Of a DNA stretch of 64,000 bases, positions 34,931 to 48,002 are shown one piece after another. Position 1 is the first letter of the stretch. Every line of letters begins with the position of its first letter. Below the pieces are notes generated by a model, which worked only from the letters and a program-made list of their open reading frames with translations, was not told the DNA's origin and did no database searches. The position numbers were made by a program, and so were the translations under genes. This DNA is from Populus alba (taxonomy: Eukaryota > Streptophyta > Magnoliopsida > Malpighiales > Salicaceae): positions 11,557,965 through 11,621,964 of the forward strand of contig NC_133292.1 in the NCBI RefSeq assembly GCF_005239225.2, read 5' to 3'.

Positions 34931-37466
34931 TTAATCTTGTAAAAAGATGGATAATGAAATTTGGTTATGCTACGGTTTATTTTACAAAAATATCTCATTC
35001 TCTCCTCTTTCTTTTTCATTAGAGCTATCAATAATATTTCTTTTATCGTTCATTGTTTTTTTAAGAAAACTCTGAAATCATCATTTTCTTAATTTTGGAA
35101 GCCTAAAATTTTGAGACTTCCTGTCTGATTTCGCTTAAACAAACATGAAGAATCTATCTTCTTTTTGTAATTTCATAGGGTTGCTTAGTTTTTGGTTTTG
35201 AAATTTGAACAGGCTTTATCCACAGTGAGTTCACAAATCCGTGCATGCATCTCGCTTGGACAAGGCCTCCACGTATACCTCTTTCAATCACATCACAGTG
35301 GGCCGTATAAATAAAGATCAGTTAGTTATTCAAACACTGACTTTGAATTTTTTCATAGCTGTACCATCTCCGTCTCTTCACCCCATCGCATCACACCATC
35401 TAACACCTGCCCCATTAAATTAAAATGAATTTTTTTATTTCATTTAAATCTCTAATTTTTTTATTTTTTTTTTATCCACTTGAACCTTAGACGAGAATAA
35501 CGAGTCCTCGACCTGTGAAGTGGTCCTTTCGTGAGTTTCCCTTGTTGTTCTTGAAAAGTAGGCAGATGACGGTACAGACAGAGAGGCGATGTGGTTGGGT
35601 TTTTATACTCTGTTTTCAACGTTGTTGGGATTGTTTTTTATTTAAAAATATATTAAAATAATATATTTTTTATTTTTAAAAAATAATTTTTAACATCAGC
35701 ACATTAAAATAATTAAAAAATATTAATTTAAAGTAAAAAAAATAAAAAATATATTTTTTTTTTTCAAAAATATTTTTAAAATACAAAAATAAATAAAATC
35801 TTTATATTAACATCAGAGATTGTTGTGGATGGAACAGAGACAGAGAAGGGCAGAAGCGTGGCTGATGTAGGTGGTTAATGGTAGTAGTTGAGGGTATGTA
35901 TTCTTGACGGAGACTTCCCGTAATATCCTCCTCGGTTCACTGCTCTCTTCTTGATGCTACGCTGTTCTGTTCAAGATTGAAGACCACTTGACACGTGTCA
36001 TCCTTCCAGAAAGGAAGTCTTCTCAGCCGTCCACATAGGCCTGACCTTTTCTTGATTAATCTTGGCCATACGCCTACAGAGTACAGACCAACTCTTTGTC
36101 CTTGAAGGTGTTTATTTTCTGTTTCGTGCCTTGCCATTTTCCGTCCACTTGAGGGGCAAATGTCCTTTTCCATGGCAGCACCATTTACTCTCCAACTGCT
36201 AACCATTACCAGATTGATTGAGATTGAGATTTTATTGCTGGTGTTGTTTTTATTTTATTCTCTATGTTAAAAGTTATTGGATCTGACCAGTTCACACGTT
36301 AATCAATTCCAACAACTGTTGGTTTTATTGTTCATCAGAACATAATAGTATCGGGCCCTACTATCCAGATTAACCCATCAATGTTAGCTCTTATTATTCA
36401 GCAGGGCCTACTAGCATTGAGTATATCTAATTCATTAAAAAATCTTGGAGTATCGGGTTAATGAACTTAGATGACCAGATAAAAATCTGATAGAGATATT
36501 TTTAAAAATATATATGTTTTTTCTTCTATTTAGATACCTTTATTTTTTATATTTTTAAATTGATAGCTAACTCATTTTAAAGTTTATTGTATAAATACTA
36601 AAAAAATATTTTATTTTTTCAAAGTAAGATTTGAAACCCTTTAATATATATACTCTATGTTCACAAGAAAAAAAATATTTTTTTTCAATGTGAGATAATA
36701 AATTTTTTTGGTTTAAATTCTTCGATTTAAAAGAATAAGATAGTGTATTTTCAATATGAAATAAAAAAAAATATTTTGACATAATTTTTTAAGCTTAATT
36801 CTTTACAACATGTATAATTTATATTCACATGGATTGTTTCTTAATGTTTCTCAATACTATTGGGTCTAGCTAGGCTATCGGATATTTTCAATTTTATTTT
36901 CCAACCTTGTTAATTTTTATTTTTCTTTTGTTTTAATTTTTTTCACATATGGTGAAGAAAAAACAAACTAATAAGATTTTTTTATTATATAAAATTTATG
37001 TAATTAAAATTATGTTAAATTTTTTTTATTAAAACATATTTATTTGCACAAGATGTGAGTCGCTAGCGGTGGCCCTATTGTGAAGGAAGGTTAAGCGATG
37101 ATCATTTTGACATCAGTATATTAAAACAATCTACAAACACATTAAAAATTATTTTGAAGTAAGGAGAAAAATAAAAATAAATTTAAATTTAAAAAAAAAC
37201 TTTTGAAAGTAAAATAAAAAACATGGTATAAATCCTTGAGTGCATTTAGTTTTACACTTTAAAATTGTTTTTAAAAATTTTTATATTTTTTTATTTATTA
37301 TAAATTATTTTTTTTCGGTGTTTTTATAATATTTTGATATGATGATATCAAAATTAAAATTTTAAAAATAAAAAAAAATTATTTCAATATATTCTAAATC
37401 AAAAAAATATTTTAAAATATAATTACTATCATAATAACAAACAATCTCAATATGTGTGTGTGTATA

Positions 37467-37501
<35 letters not shown>

Positions 37502-38302
37502 GAGTTGTGGCCACGTGGGTGCTTCCTAGATATATACCGCGAATCAATTCTGTGGTTTATAGGATCACCATCACATTCAACACAAATCCCCATTGATTAT
37601 GCCACTTTTTTTTAATTAGCGGAGAAAATAACATTATTATCAATTACATCAAAAGTTCCCTTTCTCCTTCTCAAGTAGAAGCCAACGCAGTCTGGCACTC
37701 CAATTATCATTTTATATACACATTATGCCAAGTTTTAAAACCAATATCCACCAATAGACAATTACTATCCACACAGAGTCACAAGCACTCCCAAAATTCT
37801 CATGTCTGGCTTATAAATCTTCACTAGTTTTCGGTGGAATTAATTCCTTCTATTTATGAGGCATGCAAAAAAAAATTCCTTCATGTGCTTGGGTATGGCC
37901 CTATTAAAGTGTCCTGCTCTCAGTGCCGTGAAGTGAGTACTACTGTTGACCTAAAATGTAGTTTTCACATCATGGGCAAGTAAAAAACAGATGAGCCAAT
38001 TGATTTTGCAAGACACCTGAAAAAAAAAAGGTGTTCAAAATCCAGAATGGATGACTTTTTCCCAGTTTTCTGAACCCAGCCTTGCATTTTTCTAACCACA
38101 TATGCAAAAAGTCGGTTAATTTATCACAACAGCATTAAAATTATTTTATAGTGTTCACGTACTTTTGCTCACATCTAAATTAAATATAGTACAACCTCGT
38201 TCCGTTTCCCATGTGCCTAGATTTAGTCGGTAAGCAGTCCTATCTAGATATCAATATTTGTCAATACAGTAGTTGTGCCTCCTGTCTGTGCACGAAAATT
38301 AT
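34931..38302. other. Duplicated intergenic DNA between FAR genes 1 and 2
   Basis: 35,345-35,560 and 35,985-36,470 recur nearly unchanged at 41,605-41,775 and 42,145-42,590, downstream of FAR gene 2, showing that the duplicated block includes this DNA. A (TA)n tract lies at about 37,468-37,498. A small minus-strand frame (35,937-36,206) is shared by both copies but broken in the second, so it is not called as a gene. Confidence 0.6.
37235..37446. repeat. AT-rich dispersed repeat, MITE-like
   Basis: A run of ttttaaaaatttttatatttttttattta followed by its near reverse complement. Similar blocks lie at about 35,630-35,810, 53,825-54,003, 55,150-55,260 and 55,430-55,560. No target duplication was established; the MITE call is inference from the hairpin-like form and dispersal. 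Confidence 0.35.
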
Positions 38303-38431
38303 TATATAAATACTCGAAGTATATAGAGTCATCTTTGTCTTTCGAAATTTATCCTTCACCCTTCAAAACACATACAAGTGCATGAGATATCCTTCTTTGA
38401 TTATATTTTCACATCAAATCTTGTGTAACTA

Positions 38432-40809
38432 ATGGAATTGGGAAGTATACTGCAGTTTCTTGAGAACAAGACCATTTTGGTCACAGGAGCCACCGGTTAT
38501 CTAGCAAAGAGTACGCATCTTCTCTCTACCTTTCTCTTTATGGAGATTTTATGTTGAATAATTACCATTTTTGTTTAATGGGTGCAGTTTTTGTGGAGAA
38601 AATATTGAGGGTCCAACCAAATGTGAAGAAATTTTATCTCCTTCTAAGAGCTGCAGATGCCAAGTCTGGTACTGAACGTCTCCGTGATGAGGTACTAAAA
38701 ATGTCCCTGAAATGATAATCAAAGGAATAACATCGAGAATCATTGAATTTCTAACGATTATCCGGGTCCAATTCCACTGCATGAACAGGTCATTGGGAAG
38801 GACTTGTTTAGGGTTCTAAGGGAGAAACACGGTGCAGGCCTGCATTCCTTTATATCAGAAAAGGTAACTCCTGTCCCTGGTGACATCTCCCACGAAGACC
38901 TGGGAGTGAAAGACTCTTCTTTGAAGGATGAAATGTGGAGAGAAATTGACGTAATGCTTAATTTTGCTGCCACCACCAACTTTGATGAAAGGTAAATAAA
39001 CAAAACTATGGTAATAATAATCTATGATCTCCTTCTTTATTAGAATGCTAACACAAACTAAGTCTTATGTTTTTTTCTGTATGGACGTGCGTGCTCCTGA
39101 AGATACGATGTTGCACTAGGCATCAATACACTGGGAGCCTTGCATGTTTTAAACTTTGCAAAGAAATGTGTTAAAATAAAGATGCTTGTCCATGTATCCA
39201 CCGGTAAGTACAGTTTAATTTAATTAGACAGCTTCGTCGACTTCTCATTAACTAGTTTACGTCATGTTCAGCTTATGTGTGCGGCGAAGATGCTGGGCTT
39301 ATACTCGAGCAACCATATCATATGGGGATGGCCAAAAAGGGGGACGAGAAAATTGATATCAACTTTGAAAAGAGAATGGTGCAAGAAAAATTAAATGAAC
39401 TCAAATTAGAAAATGTTCCAGAGAAACAAATTACTTCAGCTATGAAGGATTTCGGCATTGAGCGGTAGTTCTTTCTTCCTTCTTCTTTTCTTTTCATGTG
39501 GCGGGCTATGAAATCTAGATAGATATTCAGTAAGCATGCAAATTAATGAACTCAAATTGAGATTTTCTTTATGTAATTTCTGTCTCTTAATCTGATATTG
39601 CAGGGCAAGGCTTTTCGGATGGCCAAACACTTACGTATTTACCAAGGCAATGGGAGAAATGCTGCTAGTGAATTTCAAAGATAGTTTGCCATTAGTAATT
39701 ATACGCCCCACCATGGTAGCGAGTACTTACAAAGAGCCATTTCCTGGTTGGATTGAAGGTGTCAGGTGAATTTATTCATTAACGAGTATGTGTGTGTGTG
39801 TGTTTGTTTAGATTTTCCAAATCTCTTATCTCAAATTAAGCTCCATGTCTTGCCTCTTTAACAGAACTATTGACAGCTTAATTGTGGGCTACGGTAAAGG
39901 CAGAGTTACATGCTTTATCTCCGGACCACGATCAACTCTTGACGTGGTAATAAGATCACTCTCCCTTTCGACTGTCATAAAAAATAAAAAATGATTAGAA
40001 TTGAGAATTATTAGAATTTTAGAACTAACGTTTTCTGGAAATGCAGATACCAGCTGACATGGTTGTCAATGCCATTATAGTTGCCATGGTAGCACGCGCC
40101 AAGCAGCATTCGGAGATCATTTATCATTTGGGTTCTTCGTTCAGAAATCCTGTAAATTTCTCGAATCTTCATGATTTTAGTTTTCGCTATTTCAGTGAAC
40201 ATCCATGGATTAATAAGGAGGGGGAGTCGGTAAAAGTTGGCAAAGGAATTGTTTTGACCAGCATGCCCAAGTTCTACACGTACATGGCCATTCGTTTTCT
40301 CCTGCCGTTGAAGGTTTAATGTTGCTTGATCTTAATTAAACTTGATTCAGTTAATTTATCTATTTTTCTTGTCATTTTTAAATGCTGTTTTCACTGATAT
40401 ATATATTGTTTTTTTTTTTTTTCCTTTTTAATTCACAGGCATTGCAATTGTTCAACACATTGTTGTTTAAAAAATATCAAGACTTGTACACCGTTCTTGA
40501 TCGAAGAGTAAAATTGGTGATGCGGTTGGTAGACCTTTATAAACCTTATGTGTTCTTCGAGGGCATGTACGTGCATTTCATTTTTAGTTCAATTAATAAT
40601 TAATATTTTTTTATATAATTTAATTGATAAAAACAATTTATTTTTTATTTTTTTACAGATTTGATGATCTAAATTCTGAAAAGTTGCGGATAATATCCAA
40701 AGAAACCTGTCATGAAACAGATATCTTTGACTTTGATCCTATGAACATTGATTGGGACGATTACATGATGAATGTTCACATTCCTGGTCTTGTTAAATAT
40801 GAGATGTAA
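38432..40809 (+). CDS. FAR: Fatty acyl-CoA reductase (alcohol-forming), FAR gene 2
   Basis: Intact, ten exons: 38,432-38,510, 38,588-38,691, 38,789-38,991, 39,103-39,203, 39,272-39,464, 39,604-39,765, 39,865-39,946, 40,047-40,313, 40,439-40,566, 40,659-40,809. It encodes 489 aa, one residue shorter than gene 1 at the C-terminus (ends KYEM). TGATGYLAK and the YVFTK active site are conserved. I count about 15 substitutions against gene 1, for example D11E, I110M, E to Q and D to N in exon 5, and four in exon 8. The 5' half, introns 1-4 included, is almost identical to gene 1, while the promoter and 3' half are more diverged. Same predicted reaction as gene 1. The C-terminal VMK to EM change is the most visible difference; its effect is unknown. 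Confidence 0.96.
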
Positions 40810-43800
40810 TAATTATTTATTTTTTTGAAAATTTGTAATTGTTATGTTATTTTTAATTTTTCATGCAATGGATTTATGATTGGCAATTCACATTATCTGT
40901 ATGACAAAGACAAATTAAGGAAACTTGATTTCAATGTTTATGTTAATTTGTGTTGAAATGTGTGGAGCCAACTAGGTCATGCATGCCACTTGGATATAGT
41001 GGCTAAAGTAATTTTGAAGTGGTATTTTATGGATTTGTTGTCCCTTATTAAATTATTATTTAGATTACACTTTTATGATATATTGTTGTCTTAATTTGTT
41101 TTTTTTTATGTATTTCATGATTTATTATATTTTTAATATTTTTAACTAACAGGATTCTTTTTTTTTAAGAGAGAACATCTTAGCATTGTTAAGAAAATTA
41201 CTGCATCTTTTGGATGTCTATAAGCAAATTATAGAATGATTAAAAATATTTTTATTTATTTATTCTGTTTTTAATCTTTTTTAAAAAGATTCAATTGAAA
41301 TATTTATTAAAAAAATATATATTCTATTGAAACATGTGTGATGGAAAGATAATCAGGACCATAAAAAGGTTAGTTTCTATGAGAAAAATTCATCCAACAA
41401 TATATATTTTGTATTTAATAATAAAAAATCATCGAAGAACATATATTTTCCAAAAGGTAATGCAATAATCACCTCAATTAACTTATTAGTTTTTTTAATA
41501 ATAAAAAATCATTGAAGAACTTATTAATATTTTTTAAAACTAAAATATTCTTATAAAACTGCTACTAAACTCTGTTTCTACACTCTGAAACTTCTTCTTC
41601 TCTTTTTCATAGCTGTACCATCTCCGTCTCTTCACCCCATCGCATCACACCATCTAACACCTGCCCCATTAAATTAAAATGAATTTTTTTATTTTTTTTA
41701 TCCTCAATGTGAACTTAAACCTTTGACGAGAATAACGAATCCTCAACCTGTGAAGTGGTCCTTTCGTGAGTTTCCATAGTTGTTCTTTTTTTAAAAAAAA
41801 ATTTATATGGATGTTCGGATCAACTTGCGCACACCATGACTAATCCCACAGCTTACTAAACATCCTGCAAATCCAGTGAGCATGTAAGATACTGCGGGGT
41901 GACAAGCATACACAATAAAATTTAAACCCATGATGTAGAAAAAGAAAACATATTCCTTCAACAGCCAGGCAAGACCTAAACGTGAGTTTCCCTAGTTGTT
42001 CTTGAAAAAGAAGGCTGAAGATGGTAAAGACAGAGAGGGAGATGTGGTTGGGTTTTTATAGCGTGTTTGAAAGTTTGGGTGTAATTGGTTTTTAAAATAT
42101 TTTTTATTTATAAATATATTAAAATAATGTTTTTTTTTTTCTCCAGACAGGAAGTCTTCTCAGCCGTCCACATAGGCCTGACCTTTTCTTGATTAATCTT
42201 GGCCATACGCCTACAGAGTACAGACCAACTCTTTGTCCTTGAAGGTGTTTATTTTCTGTTTCGTGCCTTGCCATTTTCCGTCCTCTTGAGGGGCAAATGT
42301 CCTTTTCCATGGCAGCACCATTTACTCTCCAACTGCTATACCATTACCAGATTGATTGAGATTGAGATTTTATTGCTGGTGTTGTTTTTATTTTATTCTC
42401 TATGTTAAAAGTTATTGGATCTGACCAGTTCACACGTTAATCAATTCCAACAACTGTTGGTTTTATTGTTCATCAGAACATAATAGTATCGGGCCCTACT
42501 ATCCAGATTAACCCATCAATGTTAGCTCTTATTATTCAGCAGGGCCTACTAGCATTGAGTATATCTAATTCATTAAAAAATCTTTTGTTGTCTTCTTTAT
42601 TTTCTATGTTAAAAGTTGTTGGATGTGGCTGTCAAGCCAGATCCAAATCAATTCTAACAGAACTTCTCATGCTTAGCAGGATTTAATAATATTAGGCTCT
42701 ACAGCCTCTACTACCCCGATTAACCCAGCAACATTAGGTCTTGTTATCTCAATAGCGTTGGACATGTTTGTTTCATTTAAATTTTCAAAGTAAACTGGTT
42801 AACCTTTCGAGTTAACTTAGAACTCGAGTGACCAGGTAAAAACCTGATAGATATATTTAAAAAAAAAAAATTATATTTTTTCTTCTTGACTCCTATTTTT
42901 TTATATTTTAAATTGATTACAAGCTCATTTCAAAGTTCACTATATAAATACTATAAAAATGTTTTATTTTTTCAAAGTAGAATTTAAAACCCTTTAAAAT
43001 ATATATATATATATATATATATGTTCAAAAGAAAAAAATTATGTTTTTTTAGTATGAGATAATAAATTTTTTTTATTTAAATTCTTCAACTTAAAAAAAT
43101 ATTAAGATAATATCTTTTCAATATAAAATAAAAAAAATATTTTGAAATAATTTTTAAAAATTAATTTTTTCAATGTTTTTAATATGGATTGTTTTTTTAA
43201 TATTTTTTAATGTTATTGAATCTAGTTAGGTTAGTAGATATTTTCATTCACCATTTTAATGTCAAACCTTCTCACTCAACTGTTTTAAAGTCTGGATGTA
43301 AATATTATTAATTTGGGAGCCAAACGTTTGGCATTGTTACGTACGATATTGCTAACTTCTTAGGATCAAGAACCTGATGTGATCTATAAGCTCACCATAT
43401 AGCTAGATTCTTATACACACACACTCAAAACTATCTATAGAATTTCATTATATATAGGTATATAACTACAAAATAAAAATAAAAATATTATCATAAATAT
43501 TAAATTAAATAACATAAAAGTGAAATAAATATTATATATCAACTGATAATAGTAATAAATAAATAATTAGTAAGATATATAATTTGAGATTAAGGCGGAT
43601 ATTGTCGATAATAAGCGGCCTTAAAGAGAAACAAGCTGGAAGCAACTAACTTGCACTCTTTCTTCCCATGCATCAAGGATTTTTGAGGTATAATCTGAAA
43701 ATTACGGTTTAGTATATGATTTCCCCTCTGTTGACTACAGTTGTGGTCCTGGTAAATGGAGACCCTTTTTCTTTTTTTAATAGGAATTATGTTCTGTAAT

Positions 43801-44863
43801 GTGGTGTGCAAGGCTAGTGTCCACAAGTAGTAAACATTATGTGTCGCGTGGGGAGTGGCCAATGAGGACCGGGAAGTCGGAATCTCATGGAAAATGGAAG
43901 TGCTGAGTCAGCATAACAATTGAGCAACTCTTCTAAATTTCACGTGAAATCGTGATATTGGTATTCGTTTACTGTATTTTACAAATTTGCTTAATTTTAT
44001 ATGAGTTTGACTAAATTTGTTGATTTTATCTGTTTTTAAATTTTAATCTTGATTTTACATATTTTATATTTTACGAGCAACTATAGTTTCGGCCGGCCCT
44101 CCTTTACCTTGAGTAATTTTAAGGCCAAGTACTTTTCTTTGAAGTGGTTTTTTTTTAAAAATAAAATTTTAAAAAGTAAAATAATTTTTTTTATATTTGT
44201 TAGTACCATGAAAAATAAATTAAAAACACTTTCTGGTTATGTCATATAAAAATAAGTCGAAAATAACTTATTAATATTTTATTTTATTTTCAAGTTTATT
44301 AAAATAATGAGAAACAAATCTTACAAATTAAAACTTTGAATGAGAATAAAATTAAAAAAAATATAACTTCATAAATTATCTCAAATAAAATAAATAACAA
44401 TAATTAAAAAATAATAAGAGAAAAACAAATAACAATTATAAAAATAATAACCAAAGTCAATATAAAAATCAAATTAAATTAAATTCTAAAGGATAAAATT
44501 AAAAAAAATCAAAATAAAATATATAACAATTAAAAGTTTGAGGTTCAAATTTGATATAATAAGTAAATAATATGAAATTTTTAATTTTTTTTATAACTTC
44601 TAAAAAGTATTTTTTCATCTAAAATAAAAAGAAAAACACTTTCATGAAAACAAAAACAAATTTTTTTTAACTAAAAAGTGTTTTCAAATGACTATTTTTT
44701 TTAATGACAAACAAAAATAAAAAAGATTGAAAAGTTATTTACAAAAATCACTTTTCGAAACAAAGAAACAAAATACCTTATATTTTGACTCTAAAATTAG
44801 TAAATCTTAACTTTTCCCCCTTTTTAATTTGACCACTAAACCTCCGCCCCTGGGCACATGTTC
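40810..44863. other. Intergenic DNA between FAR genes 2 and 3
   Basis: It contains the second copies of the duplicated blocks (41,605-41,775, 42,145-42,590) and degenerate copies of 36,480-36,790 at 42,830-43,150. The rest is AT-rich with a (TA)n run at about 43,000-43,022. No gene seen. Confidence 0.6.
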
Positions 44864-44929
44864 TATATAAATCATAAGAAAATATACTTTTACTTAACAA
44901 ACGCATAGTAAACTATCTTCTCTGATCTA

Positions 44930-47900
44930 ATGGAGTTGGGAAGTGGAGTCCAGTTTCTTGAGGAGAAGACCATGTTGGTCACTGGTGCAACGGGGTATCT
45001 AGCAAAGAGATTGCATGCATCTTCTCTCTTCTTTTCTCTTCATTGAGATTTTATACATGTTAAAGGCATGGTTAATGATTTTTTGTTTGATGCAGTTTTC
45101 GTTGAGAAAATATTGAGGGTCCAACCGAATCTGAAGAGATTTTATCTCCTTATAAGAGCTGCAGATGCCACCTCTGCTAGAGAACGTCTCCATGACGAGG
45201 TACTAAAATGATTATCAGATTAGGAATAACATGGAGAATCATTGAATTTCTAACGATTATCAGGGGCTAATTAATTCTACTGCATGAACAGGTCATTGGG
45301 AAGGATCACTTGTTTAGGGTTCTAAGGGAGAAACGTGGTGCAAGTCTGCATTCCTTTATATCAGAAAAGGCAACTCCCGTCCCTGGTGTCATCTCTGACG
45401 AAGACTTGGGCGAGAAAGACTCTTCTTTGAAGGATGAAATGTGGAGAGAAATTGATGTTGTGCTTAATTTTGCTGCCACCACGAACTTTGATGAAAGGTG
45501 ATGACGGGCCGGCAAGCAATTGCACTCCTAATGTTTTCTACTCTAATAACTAATTGTTAATTCAAAACTAAATTTCTTTTATGGCTTGTGATATTATAAA
45601 GATACGATGTGGCACTAGACATAAATACAATGGGAGCTCTGCATGTCTTGGATTTTGCAAAGAAATGTGTTAATATTAAGATGCTCGTCCATGTATCCAC
45701 TGGTAATTAAGCACAAATTTGGATACCTCTCTTTAACTTGTCGACTGCTTCTATTTTTGTTGATTTCCATTCATTCATGATGACCAATTGGCCTCCTTTT
45801 CCTGTTACTTTCGTCTTTTATGGCTGTAAATGTTATGTGAAATTATGAATATCCTTATGGCATGATCACAGGCACAATTGGATGATCCTATAACTTTTTG
45901 AATTTGTTTGCCTTTGAAAATTAATCATATGTGAAGCTATTACTCTCTCTCTCTCTTTTAAAAATGTATATTGCAATTTTTATTTTGTTAATTGTAGCAA
46001 TTAAATTGATTTGTATTAGCAGTCTTGTGCTTTTTCTCAGCTTATGTGTGTGGCGAAGATGCAGGAATAATATTGGAAGAGCCATTTCCCATGGGAAAAG
46101 CCAAGAAGGGAACCAATAAATCAGATATTGGTATTGAAAATAAATTGGTGAAAGAAAAATTATATCAACTCCAATTAGAAAGTTCTCCAGAATGTGATGT
46201 TAGTTCAGCGATGAAGGATTTTGGCTTTGAGCGGTAATGTATATATGCTTGTTTTTGTTGTACGTTGCTGTTGTTGTTATTTAGGAGGAATAAAAGAAAT
46301 CTCTAATAATAAATGGTAAACTATACTTTAGCCACTATATATTTAGCGATCTTCACTGTGGCCCTTATGATTTAAATCCCTCTTGTTTTCAGAAATTCTC
46401 ATTGTGGCCCCTGGTTGTTAACTACCTAAGAAAGTCCACCTTTTCATCTCATAGTTTTTTCCCCTTCTGGGGTGATAACACTACATAAAAGCTACTAAAA
46501 CTGACAAATCCATTGAATCCCATTAGCTAATGACGTATAAAATCTTCTTAAGAACTATAGGATTAATATTAAAAAAAATTATTAATTAATTCAAGGATAA
46601 GTTTCATTAATTAATGGTAGTGTGGTTTATTGACTTTGATTATACTGTTGGGAGTGAGGGCTAACTAATAAGTTTGAATCTTGCCTTAAATAATATATTA
46701 CTCAATTCCCTAAACAAATAAATATGTGGAACGAGGACCTAATTACTATAGACGATTCTAATTTATCTTATATATATAATCTAATTAACCTCTCTTGCCA
46801 CACGTAAACAGGGCAAGACTTTATGGATGGCCAAACACTTGCGTTTTTACAAAGGCAATGGGAGAGATGCTTCTAATGCATTTCAAGGATGATTTACCAT
46901 TAGCCATTATACGTCCCACCATCGTATCCAGCACCTACAAAGATCCATTTCCTGGCTGGATCGAAGGTCTAAGGTATTATTTATTACGTATAATTAAGAA
47001 ACAATAATTTCATATATGCTCTTCATGTCACTAATGGGCAACGTGCATCAAATGGCAGAAATATTGATAGCTTAATTGCTGGCTATGGAAAAGGCAGCTT
47101 GAAATGCTTTATTTCCAATCCAAAATCAGATATTGATATATGTGGTGAGACGAGAATTGTTGAATGATTTCTCCTCCTGGACTGATTTCTTAATTGATCT
47201 TACTCTCCAGGAACCCAACTAAATGAATACGTTATTTTGCAGATACCAGCTGACATGGTTGTCAATGCTATTATCGTGGCCATGGTAGCACATGCAGGCC
47301 AGAAAACTTCAGGAATCATTTATAACGTGGGCTCTTCGTTGAGAATTAAACCCCGTAAAACTTACAAATCTTCATGATTTTAGCTTCCGTTACTTTAGGA
47401 AAAATCCATGGATTAACAGAAAAGGAGCAAGATTAAAAGTTAAAAAATTGGCCATTTTAACAAGTATGGATAGCTTCCAAGCATACGCGGCCATTCGTTT
47501 CCTGCTTCCTTTGAAGGTTAATTTATTGATTTGCTGTAATATAATTCCATTTTACTGTTCCAAACGATCTTAAACAAACTGATTATCGTACTGATGTTTT
47601 TTTTTTTTTTTTTTTTCTATCCTTCTTTTCCTCCCAGGCATTGCATTTGGTGAATATGGTGTTGTTCAGAAAACACAGAGATGCCTGTGCTGTTCTTGAT
47701 CGAAAACTCAAATTGCTAAGGCGATTGACGGACCTTTTCAAGCCCTATGTGCTCTTCGAGGGCATGTACGTGATGTTCTATTCAGGCTGTTGTATTCCAT
47801 CGTATTGTTTTGATAATTGCATTGACGAAAACAAATTATTGTCTGCAGATTTGATGACAAGAATTCAGAGAAGTTGCAAATAGCATCAAGAAAGACTTGT

Positions 47901-48002
47901 CCTGAAACAAATGTCTTCAACTTTGATCCTACGAGCATCGACTGGGAGGATTATATGATGAATGCTCACATCCCCGGTCTCGTTAAGTATGTGATGAAAT
48001 AA
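44930..48002 (+). pseudogene. FAR gene 3: full-length fatty acyl-CoA reductase copy with disabling changes
   Basis: All ten exons are present: 44,930-45,008, 45,096-45,199, 45,292-45,497, 45,602-45,702, 46,041-46,233, 46,812-46,973, 47,059-47,144, 47,243-47,516, 47,638-47,765, 47,849-48,002. Four lesions are seen. The intron 1 donor is GA (45,009-45,010) instead of GT. Exon 7 carries four extra bases before its donor (near 47,140). Exon 8 carries four extra bases near 47,345-47,354, putting a TGA soon after. The active-site Tyr is Cys (NTCVFTK, residue 238). The two 4-base insertions do not restore the frame. Elsewhere the exons are open and well conserved (492 codons if intact; one extra His in exon 3), so inactivation looks fairly recent. 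Assembly error could explain a single indel but not the whole set. Confidence 0.85.

Noticed and set aside
35937..36206. 89-codon minus-strand ORF conserved at 42,119-42,310
   Set aside because: The second copy is shortened and its N-terminus is replaced; the similarity extends on both sides as plain segmental duplication and no protein family is recognised.
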